A DNA stretch of 64,000 nt from Alphaproteobacteria bacterium (GTDB taxonomy: Bacteria; Pseudomonadota; Alphaproteobacteria; Rhizobiales; Rhizobiaceae). Shown here one piece after another: positions 57,544 through 64,000 of the stretch. How positions within the stretch are numbered: the stretch's first letter is position 1; every line of letters begins with the position of its first letter. The stretch spans positions 1-64,000 of the forward strand of contig JANSYK010000004.1 of NCBI GenBank assembly GCA_024742485.1, written 5' to 3'. Made by a program: the position numbers and the translations under genes. The notes under the pieces are model-generated. The model was not told the origin of the DNA, did not search any database, and saw only the letters and a list, made by a program, of their open reading frames with translations.

Positions 57544-58581
57544 TCAATAGAGCTCCCAACAGGTCCAACCTGGGGACCCGCCCCCAGCCAGTGCCGAAGC
57601 TTGCGGCAATCGCAGATCCGTCGAGAAGGCATGGACAACCTGATACTTCGGGTCGGCGTGGGGGAGATCGATTGCGTGTATGGAAATCCCGAACCGGTCG
57701 AGATGGTGTGCCAATCGCGCCGATCCACGCAAATCGGCATCATCCATCAGGCAATCCGTTTCCCTGTCGGGCGTCAGTAGCGCCTGGCAAACATCGACAC
57801 GGAGATCACATGCCCGTGCCAAGATGCGCTTTTCCTGCTCGGCGAGCGCAACGCCGCTTTGACGGCGATAGGCGATCACTTCAAGCCCGAACTCCATCTG
57901 GTGGAGCTCCTTCAACGCACCGCGAATTGCGGTTCGTGTGTTCAGGTGGCTGGACAGGCCGAAACACAGCGCCCGGTTATCCTCCTGGCAAGACCAGGCC
58001 ACGAAGACCGGGACGCCGAACGCCGGCGTGATGTTCAGCAGCTCTGTTCTGCGGGACTGGTTGCGGCGCCAGTGACTCTGCAACCGGTCAAAATGATCGC
58101 GTTCCTGGACGGACGGCACTGCCGGGGTGCGAAGGCCCAGCCACCAGTGACGTGCCGCATAGCGTTCAATGGCTTCGAGCGCGGCGTTGAGCGTCGCCAT
58201 TTCCCGGTCGATTCCGGCCGCCGTGCCTTCGGCCATGATCTGAGCCGGAACGCCATAGGTTGAAATCATGTCGGAGGCAAACCAGTCCACGTCGTCGGAA
58301 AGGAGGTTTCTGGCCGCCAGGCATTCGATCTCACGCTCGTCATCATTGGGTCGGGTGCGGTCAAACGGTGCAATCCCCCGCACATCGCGGGCCGGTTTCA
58401 TGCAGCGCTTCGTCGGACCAAGCACATAGGATTGTCTCTCGGCGAACTCCGCGTCGCGCAGCGCGATTGCCGCTTCGCGGGTGTCGCCCAGGCCGGTGGC
58501 GCTGATATCGACCCCACGGAACGGAACACTGCCGGCAGCGCAAAACAGATTGGCAATATGCGGCAATTCATCATCGAACAT
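57544..58581 (-). CDS. YcaO-domain protein (azoline/thioamide-forming type)
   Basis: YcaO enzymes use ATP to modify peptide backbones. The 345-aa protein has the YcaO ATP-site features: EGTAAGIDREMATLNAALEA, then IERYAARHWW (ExxE-like), and FGLSSHLNTRTAIRGALKE followed by LHQMEF (E/Q region). It lacks a PxPxP C-terminus (ends WTCWELY) and no E1-like/ocin-ThiF or TfuA partner is encoded nearby. ATG 58581 is preferred to TTG 58611. It heads an operon with the SARP gene, 55 bases after operator copy A. Substrate unknown; assigned by family features only. Confidence 0.85.
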   Translation of the reverse strand: MFDDELPHIANLFCAAGSVPFRGVDISATGLGDTREAAIALRDAEFAERQSYVLGPTKRCMKPARDVRGIAPFDRTRPNDDEREIECLAARNLLSDDVDWFASDMISTYGVPAQIMAEGTAAGIDREMATLNAALEAIERYAARHWWLGLRTPAVPSVQERDHFDRLQSHWRRNQSRRTELLNITPAFGVPVFVAWSCQEDNRALCFGLSSHLNTRTAIRGALKELHQMEFGLEVIAYRRQSGVALAEQEKRILARACDLRVDVCQALLTPDRETDCLMDDADLRGSARLAHHLDRFGISIHAIDLPHADPKYQVVHAFSTDLRLPQASALAGGGSPGWTCWELY

Positions 58582-58635
58582 GGGCAGTCGTCCCCGGCAT
58601 TGTTCGGCCAATCAACACCTTACGCGAAACCCGGA

Positions 58636-58665
58636 TAACGCGCGAATAACGCTTCAACCTACAGC
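58636..58665 (+). promoter_or_regulatory. SARP-like operator and promoter, copy A (serine hydrolase gene)
   Basis: TAACGCG (58636-58642) and TAACGCT (58647-58653) repeat at 11 bases and are followed after six bases by TACAGC (58660-58665), a possible -10 box. The element points at the serine hydrolase gene (ATG 58751) and also lies 55 bases upstream of the ycaO-type gene on the other strand. It matches copy B (54949-54978, minus strand) at 23 of 31 bases. Confidence 0.6.
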
Positions 58666-58750
58666 GAAATGGTTTGCTCGCATCATCGACTGCCTTTGCC
58701 GATGGAAGGTGGTTTGGGGCCGCTCACCACATCGTAAGGAGAAAACTGAA

Positions 58751-59968
58751 ATGATCATTGTTCAAACGCAAACCACCAGTGCAGCCCCGTCCGTGGCCTC
58801 CCACACGGGGCGACGTGCACGATATCCGATGAGATCGAAGGGGAAATCCCAATTGTTCTTCGGTGCCCTGGCCCTTGCCTCAGCGCTTGTCCTGGGCGCA
58901 CCATCCGCCCAGGCCATCAACATCAACAAGATGAAACAGAACATGGTTGCCGACCTGAACGGAACCGTGAACGGCTATGCCTTTGTCATCACCCGGGGCA
59001 ACAGGTCCCGTGTCGGATCTGGCGGCTGGGCAAAACGGCCCGTCGATGGCGGCGTGGCGATGACAATCAATACCCGTTCTTTCATCGCCTCAACCACCAA
59101 GCCGATCACGGCGATCGCCACGTTGCAATTGCTCGCAGCAAACAATCTGACGCTTGCGTCGAAGATCGCGCCCTGGCTCCCCAACAACTGGGTCAAGGGA
59201 CCGGGCATCAATCAATTGACCTTCCGCGACCTTCTTCAGCACCGGACCGGTTTCAACCAGATCTTCATGAGTTTGAGTGCCGCCAAGCAGCAGGAGAACT
59301 GGGGAAATGACTGGGACGGTCTGAAATGGATCGTCAAGAACGGTGCTCAGCCCGGTGCCTCGGCATCGTATAAGAACGCCAATTTCGCGTTGCTTCGCGT
59401 CATCATCCCGAAACTGTGGAAAGCGTCCGGTGCGAATGACGCGGACTTCACCGGTGTTACCAAGGGCAATAATGGCCTGCTTTATGTGATCTATGTCACG
59501 AACCACATCTTCAAGCCCAGCAATGTTGCTATCGGAGCATCCTGCACGGCCGGTGAAACATACAGGCCGCAGGCCCTTGGTTATGATGTCACCGAACCGA
59601 ACGAGAATGGCACCATGTCCGAAACGAGCTGGCCCAATTGCGGCGGTCATGCGGGACTGCGGCTCTCGGCTCGGGATCTGTCGCGCATTATGGTGGCACT
59701 TCGCAAGGGCAAGCTTCTGACGCCACCTTGGCGTTTCGCGATGGATCAGTTTCGGCTGGGCTGGGATCGTTTATCCAACACCAGCAAGAATGGCCGCAAG
59801 GACAAATGGTGGCATGGCGGTGCATGGAACAAACCCGGCAATCGTGGATACCGTGCCTGCATCATGAAATACAAGGGCAATGTCGAGGCCGCTCTGGTCA
59901 TCAACTCCAAGACCAGTGGCAAGGGAGCCTGCACCATCCTGAAAGACGCCTATAACAATGCGGGCTGA
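58751..59968 (+). CDS. Exported beta-lactamase-fold serine hydrolase
   Basis: The 405-aa protein has a long n-region then a signal peptide (LFFGALALASALVLGAPSAQA, written in parts LFFGALALASA and LVLGAPSAQA), cleaved near residue 56. The class C beta-lactamase/DD-peptidase motifs are visible: S114-T-T-K117, the YxN-type SYKNANF and a C-terminal WHGGAW (HxG-like). Such enzymes act as peptidases, esterases or D-amino-acid amidases. ATG 58751 has AAGGAG nine bases upstream. Placement in the YcaO/SARP locus under operator copy A suggests a peptide-processing role, which is inference. Confidence 0.85.
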   Translation: MIIVQTQTTSAAPSVASHTGRRARYPMRSKGKSQLFFGALALASALVLGAPSAQAININKMKQNMVADLNGTVNGYAFVITRGNRSRVGSGGWAKRPVDGGVAMTINTRSFIASTTKPITAIATLQLLAANNLTLASKIAPWLPNNWVKGPGINQLTFRDLLQHRTGFNQIFMSLSAAKQQENWGNDWDGLKWIVKNGAQPGASASYKNANFALLRVIIPKLWKASGANDADFTGVTKGNNGLLYVIYVTNHIFKPSNVAIGASCTAGETYRPQALGYDVTEPNENGTMSETSWPNCGGHAGLRLSARDLSRIMVALRKGKLLTPPWRFAMDQFRLGWDRLSNTSKNGRKDKWWHGGAWNKPGNRGYRACIMKYKGNVEAALVINSKTSGKGACTILKDAYNNAG

Positions 59969-60001
59969 TTGATCATCATCGCAGGAAACCTGGACCGGCT
60001 G

Positions 60002-60778
60002 TCATGACAAACGGCTGGTCCAGTGATGAAACGCGTTGGCGACGATGATCTTGTCCGAGCCGATGACGAAGGTTCGGACACCGCGGCCACGCCAGTCATC
60101 CATCAGGGCGCGGCACTCCTCCGGATCCGGCGAAAAGACCGGCATCACGACAGGGTGGCCGGCATCGATCGCCCGATCGACCATGTCGCAAACGGCCGTT
60201 TGCACACGCTCATGGCGCCAGTTGCCATTCAACCCCATCGAAACGGACAAATCGAAAGCACCGAACATCAGGGCGGCGAGCCCCTTGGTCTTGCAGATCT
60301 CCGCGATGTTGCGCACGCCCTCCACCGTTTCGACCAATCCTATGGCCCCGACACGGGCTTCTTCTTCGGCCACATAATCCTGCCAGTTGCGAATGAAATG
60401 ACCGCCGGAGCGGCAACAGGGACAGGCCCCACGCAACCCTTCTGGCCCGAACCGTGTGGCGGCGACGGCCTGCTGCGCCTCGTCCGCGGTTTCCATATTG
60501 GGCACCACAACATGCCGTATACCGGCATCCAGCGCCTTCATGATCTCGACCGGATCGTTTCGGGCCACCCGCAACGCCGCTGCAATATTGTTGGCATCCG
60601 CCGCGCGGGCGAGGTTTTCCGCCGTTTCCAGGCCGAAAGATCCATGCTCGCAATCGATGATGGTGAACGAAAATCCATTGAGGCCGATGAGATCGATCAT
60701 CTCCGGCGCCGCGATCTGCGACCAGGTTCCCAGACTGACATCTTCGGATGAAAGAATGGCCTTGAGATCCCGGGTCAT
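60002..60778 (-). CDS. HpcH/HpaI family aldolase
   Basis: The 258-aa TIM-barrel enzyme is a class II pyruvate aldolase type: FTIIDCEHGSFGLETAE, the metal-binding Glu in GLVETVEGV, and the metal-binding Asp in MFGAFDLSVSMGLNG. Substrate-side residues are unusual (GACPCCRSGGHF, a Cys cluster). It should cleave or form a 2-oxo acid. ATG 60778 overlaps the RidA-like stop by four bases (ATGA); the frame opens at 60808. It is the last gene of the operon running from the TRAP permease. Confidence 0.88.
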   Translation of the reverse strand: MTRDLKAILSSEDVSLGTWSQIAAPEMIDLIGLNGFSFTIIDCEHGSFGLETAENLARAADANNIAAALRVARNDPVEIMKALDAGIRHVVVPNMETADEAQQAVAATRFGPEGLRGACPCCRSGGHFIRNWQDYVAEEEARVGAIGLVETVEGVRNIAEICKTKGLAALMFGAFDLSVSMGLNGNWRHERVQTAVCDMVDRAIDAGHPVVMPVFSPDPEECRALMDDWRGRGVRTFVIGSDKIIVANAFHHWTSRLS

Positions 60779-61179
60779 TCGGACGAGAGCCCGAGAACAG
60801 CCTTGCATTTGATTTCCACCAGAATGCCGGTCATGGAAAATCCCTTGACCGCAAATCCCGTCCAGGTCGGATAGTGTCCGGTGAAAAACCGGTCCTTGAC
60901 GGCCATGAATGTTTTGAGATCGGCCATATCATCCGCGAACCAGGTCTCCATTTCGACGACATCATCGAAGGAGGCGCCTGCGGCACGAAGAACCTTGCCG
61001 ACATTTTCAAAGGCCTGGGTGAATTGCGCCTCGGCACCAGGCACGACGTTCAGCGCTTCATCACGGCCCACCTGGCCGGACAGATACAGATTATCACCCA
61101 CGAGTATCCCGGGTGCGTAGTGGTAGGTCTCGTAAATATTTTCCATCCCTTCGGGGATGATCACACGGCGGCTTGGCAT
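60775..61179 (-). CDS. RidA family protein lacking the catalytic arginine
   Basis: The 134-aa protein has the RidA/YjgF trimer fold signatures (NLYLSGQVGRD, QAFENVGKVLRAAGASFDDVVE, ILVEIKCKAVL). The PAR motif that carries the enamine deaminase Arg is replaced: HYPTWTGFAV. Deaminase activity is therefore doubtful, and the protein belongs with the Arg-less Rid subgroups. It lies between the E1 gene (three bases) and the aldolase gene (overlap) in one operon. Confidence 0.88.
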   Translation of the reverse strand: MPSRRVIIPEGMENIYETYHYAPGILVGDNLYLSGQVGRDEALNVVPGAEAQFTQAFENVGKVLRAAGASFDDVVEMETWFADDMADLKTFMAVKDRFFTGHYPTWTGFAVKGFSMTGILVEIKCKAVLGLSSE

Positions 61180-61182
61180 GAT

Positions 61183-63219
61183 TCAGCTCCTGTAACAGGC
61201 GGTTTCAATGGCTTGTGCAATGTCGCCGGCATCGGGCATATAGGCGCGCTCGAGCCGGTCATTGTAGGGAACCGGCATTTCCGGAGCGCCGACCCGGGCG
61301 ACCGGCGCATCCATCCAGTCAAAGGCGTGCTCCATGATGCCGGCAGCGATTTCACCGCCAAATCCGCCGAATTGCGGCGCTTCATGGACCACCACCGCAC
61401 GGTTGGTTTTCTGGACACTTGCAACAATGGTCGCCATGTCGAGCGGCTTGATCGTGCGCGGATCGATGACTTCGACACTGATCCCCTTCTTTTCCAGCCG
61501 TTCGGCGGCCTGTACGGCCCGTTCCACCATCGCCAGGGTCGCCACAACGGTGCAATCCGTTCCCGCCCGCACGATGCGCGCCTTGCCCGGCTCGATCGTG
61601 TAGAACGCGTCCGGCACTGCCTGTTCCGCTCCGAGATAAAGAAGCTTGTGTTCGAGAAACACCACGGGGCCATCGGACTGGATCGCTGCCGCCATCAGGC
61701 CTTTCGCATCATAGGCATTGCTGGGGGCATAGACCTCCAGACCGGGAATATTGGCAAACAGCATTTCCAGCGACTGACAATGTTGCGCTGCCAGGCGAAT
61801 GCCGGCACCCTGAGGGCCGCGAAACACGACCGGGACGGTCGCCTTGCCCCCCAGCATGAACCGCGCTTTTGCGGCCTGATTGATGATGGCGTCGATCATC
61901 AGCGTCACGAAATCCCAGAGCTGGACTTCGACAACCACCCGTTTGCCCAGCATGGCGGCGCCGACACCGCAGCTTGCAATCGCTCCCTCGGCTATCGGCG
62001 TGTCACGCACGCGTTCGGGACCGAACCGGTCGTGCAGGCCTTCCGTCAGGCCGAAAATGCCGCCAATCCGGCCGACATCCTCGCCGATGAGGATCACATT
62101 TTCATCACGCTCCATGGCCTGGGCAAAGGCTTCGGTGATGGCGGCCTTGTAGGTCAGAAGCCTGTCACCCGGCGGCGGTTCGGAAAGATGCAGTTTGGCC
62201 CTCGGCGCGGCCACCATCGTCAGGGCCGTTTCGATTGTCGGATCGGCCTGATCCTTTGCCCAGTCCAGCGCCCGCTCGATTTCCGTTTCCACATTCTCGA
62301 CGAGGCTGTCATACGCAGCCTGGTCCAGGGCGCCGGCTGTGACGGCACGGTTACGCAAACGCAAGATGGGATCGAAATCCTTCCAGTCGTCTTCCTCGCT
62401 GGTCGTTCGGTAGGCTGGCAGATTGGCCCGCATGGAGTGATCATCCCACCGATAGGTCAGCGCCTCGATCAGTGTGGGTCCCTCGCCGGCCCGCGCCCGC
62501 AATGCCGCCCTTTCCACCGCATCGAAGACCGCATTGAAATCATTCCCGTCGATACGCTCATTGGGCACGCCATAGGCATCGCCCCGGGCCGCGATGCTGT
62601 CACCGGCGGTAACGGCCTGCGAGGGTGTGGACAGGCCGTATTGATTGTTTTCGCAGAAGAATATCAGCGGCAGCGACCAGACGGCCGCAAGGTTCATCGC
62701 CTCGTGAAAAACGCCCTCATTGGCCGCGCCGTCACCAAAGAATGTGATGCCGATATGCCCCTTGCCGTTGAGCTTTTCGGCAAGGGCGGCGCCGGTTCCC
62801 AGCCCCATCCCCGCTCCGACAATGCCATTGGCGCCAAGAATGTTGCGCTCAAAATCGGCGATGTGCATGGATCCGCCCAGACCGCCGCAATAACCCTCGG
62901 CCTTGCCCATCAATTCGGCGAACATCCGTCCGACATCGGCCCCCTTGGCGATGGTATGGCCATGGCCGCGATGGTGGGTCAGCAGAAAATCGTTCGGTTC
63001 GAGCGCCCGGCAGGCACCGGCGGCAATCGCTTCCTGACCGACACTCGAATGGGCCGTGCCCTTGATCACGCCGGCCAGAAACAACTCCTTGGCGCGCATT
63101 TCGAAACGGCGAATGCGCATCATCATATGCAGCGCATTGCGCAGGTCGTCAGGTCCCAGCCGATTGCTGTGGGCCGGTTTGGCAAGATCCTTGAGAACCG
63201 AAACGTCAGCCATCCGCAT
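61183..63219 (-). CDS. 2-oxo-acid dehydrogenase E1 component, fused alpha-beta subunits
   Basis: The 678-aa protein fuses the two E1 chains. Residues 1-340 are the alpha/TPP domain (GDGAANEGVFHEAMNLAAVW and FFCENNQYG). Residues 350-678 are the beta/transketolase-C domains (LIGEDVGRIGGIFGLTEGL; KRVVVEVQLWDFVTLMIDAI; DPRTIKPLD). Acetoin or branched-chain-type dehydrogenases have this organisation when fused. No E2 or E3 gene lies in the window. It starts immediately after the TRAP permease stop and is followed by the RidA-like gene. Substrate unknown. Confidence 0.9.
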   Translation of the reverse strand: MRMADVSVLKDLAKPAHSNRLGPDDLRNALHMMMRIRRFEMRAKELFLAGVIKGTAHSSVGQEAIAAGACRALEPNDFLLTHHRGHGHTIAKGADVGRMFAELMGKAEGYCGGLGGSMHIADFERNILGANGIVGAGMGLGTGAALAEKLNGKGHIGITFFGDGAANEGVFHEAMNLAAVWSLPLIFFCENNQYGLSTPSQAVTAGDSIAARGDAYGVPNERIDGNDFNAVFDAVERAALRARAGEGPTLIEALTYRWDDHSMRANLPAYRTTSEEDDWKDFDPILRLRNRAVTAGALDQAAYDSLVENVETEIERALDWAKDQADPTIETALTMVAAPRAKLHLSEPPPGDRLLTYKAAITEAFAQAMERDENVILIGEDVGRIGGIFGLTEGLHDRFGPERVRDTPIAEGAIASCGVGAAMLGKRVVVEVQLWDFVTLMIDAIINQAAKARFMLGGKATVPVVFRGPQGAGIRLAAQHCQSLEMLFANIPGLEVYAPSNAYDAKGLMAAAIQSDGPVVFLEHKLLYLGAEQAVPDAFYTIEPGKARIVRAGTDCTVVATLAMVERAVQAAERLEKKGISVEVIDPRTIKPLDMATIVASVQKTNRAVVVHEAPQFGGFGGEIAAGIMEHAFDWMDAPVARVGAPEMPVPYNDRLERAYMPDAGDIAQAIETACYRS

Positions 63220-64000
63220 TCACCCGTAAACAAGATTTGGCAGCCACAGCGACAGACCCGGCCAAAGGACCACGATGATCAGGGCGACTATCTGCAGCGC
63301 TATGAAGGGCCACTGCGCGGCAAAGATGTCCTGCAGGGACACGCCGTCGGGCGCTGCGCCTTTCAGATAGAAACAGGCCGGCCCGAATGGCGGCGTGAGA
63401 TAGGCGATCTGCATCGACAGATTGAAGACAATGCCGAACCAGATCGGATCATAGCCGAGGCTCGTCAACACCGGCAGAAAGATCGGCATGGTCAGAAAGA
63501 GGATCCCGATCCAGTCGATGAAAAAGCCCAACAGGATGAAAACCGCGATCATCACGGCCAGGATGATGGCCGGCTCGCTGGACACGCCGGTGAGCATGAC
63601 GCTGGCAAAGTCGATACCACCCATCAGATTATAGACACCGATCAATGCATTGGTCCCGAAGACCAGCCAGAACACCATGCCGCAGGTCCGCAGCGCCTGC
63701 ATCAGGCAATCGCGGATCATCGCGAACGATAGCCGGCCCCGCACCCCGGCAGCCACCGCGGCGCCAAACGCCCCGAGAGCGGCACTTTCTGTAATCGATG
63801 CAAAACCCGCATAGATCGAGATCAGCACGCCGCCGGCAACCGCCATTGGGAGCGCCACCCGCCCGACCAGCGCCAGTTTTTCAGCCAGCGGCAGATTGCG
63901 CTCTTCTGCGCTGAGCGGCGGCCCCATCTCAGGATTGAGCCCGCAACGGATGAGGATATAGGCGATATAGAAGCCCGCCAGCATCAGGCCGGGAACAAGT
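63220..64000 (-). CDS. TRAP transporter large permease (DctM), partial
   Basis: This is the C-terminal part (about 260 aa) of a roughly 430-aa 12-span permease; the 5' end is beyond the window edge. Spans and the DctM features are seen (AFGAAVAAGV; CGMVFWLVFGTNALIG; GILFLTMPIFLPVLTSLG; SLWLPNLVYG at the end). It should import an organic acid with a DctP binding protein encoded upstream. The stop abuts the E1 gene, so transport and oxidation are linked. Confidence 0.9.
   Translation of the reverse strand, partial: LVPGLMLAGFYIAYILIRCGLNPEMGPPLSAEERNLPLAEKLALVGRVALPMAVAGGVLISIYAGFASITESAALGAFGAAVAAGVRGRLSFAMIRDCLMQALRTCGMVFWLVFGTNALIGVYNLMGGIDFASVMLTGVSSEPAIILAVMIAVFILLGFFIDWIGILFLTMPIFLPVLTSLGYDPIWFGIVFNLSMQIAYLTPPFGPACFYLKGAAPDGVSLQDIFAAQWPFIALQIVALIIVVLWPGLSLWLPNLVYG

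Noticed and set aside
60874-63732. A 952-codon open frame on the plus strand opposite the E1, RidA-like and aldolase-side genes
   Set aside because: The minus-strand proteins have full family signatures across the same span; the plus frame is a long GC-driven shadow with no domain resemblance.
1-64000. CRISPR arrays, rRNA genes, insertion sequences and integrases
   Set aside because: No regularly spaced repeats, rRNA sequence, transposase motifs or tyrosine/serine recombinase motifs were seen anywhere in the window.

Overview
The window is a 64-kb piece of an alphaproteobacterial chromosome, most likely from the Hyphomicrobiales (Rhizobiales). This rests on gene content and order: the blocks lysC-ptsP-prfA-prmC-DUF4167-clpB, secA / parvulin / argJ / GNAT / mutT, grxC-nitrilase-DUF1178 beside comF, and SDR / twin-TM protein / PduO / rhomboid / etfBA / hbd are familiar from that order, and the DNA is GC-rich with dense, often overlapping genes. 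No species is claimed.

Layout. 0.5-18 kb is core: an M23 peptidase, the clpB-to-lysC block (minus strand), ubiG, a small RecA/DnaB-fold ATPase, an XRE-2TM regulator, the DUF1178/nitrilase/grxC/comF group and a divergent methyltransferase. 18-25 kb holds a lone Flp pilin, a small membrane protein, mutT, GNAT, argJ, a parvulin and divergent secA. 25.7-30 kb carries a Wzx-type flippase with a BioF2/CelD-like acetyltransferase and an acyl-CoA synthetase. 30.2-34.8 kb is an accessory pair: an exported trypsin-like protease and an exported WD40-caspase protein, followed by an AT-richer, nearly gene-free stretch that ends at the 3' end of tRNA-Leu(CAA). 35.9-47.7 kb returns to core-like genes (YqaA, DsbB, AraC, HNH, HhH-GPD glycosylase, GluQRS, BrkB, SDR, cobalamin adenosyltransferase, rhomboid, ETF, 3-hydroxybutyryl-CoA dehydrogenase). 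47.8-53.4 kb has a B12-radical SAM protein, a DUF4153 membrane protein, an aminotransferase and a hydratase-fold enzyme.

53.5-60.0 kb is the most unusual part: a compact accessory locus with a YcaO-domain protein, a SARP/BTAD regulator, an exported Cys-rich small protein between two short beta-rich proteins with similar C-terminal ends, a 170-aa protein ending in CSQCL, and an exported beta-lactamase-fold serine hydrolase. Two intergenic regions 3.7 kb apart share a 31-bp element (23/31 identical) built of heptamers repeated every 11 bp next to a possible -10 box, which is the layout of SARP operators. One copy faces the small-protein operon and the other faces the hydrolase. I infer a SARP-controlled, possibly RiPP-like export system.

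60.0-64.0 kb is a minus-strand catabolic operon cut by the window end: TRAP large permease, fused 2-oxo-acid dehydrogenase E1 alpha/beta, a RidA homologue lacking the catalytic Arg, and an HpcH/HpaI aldolase.
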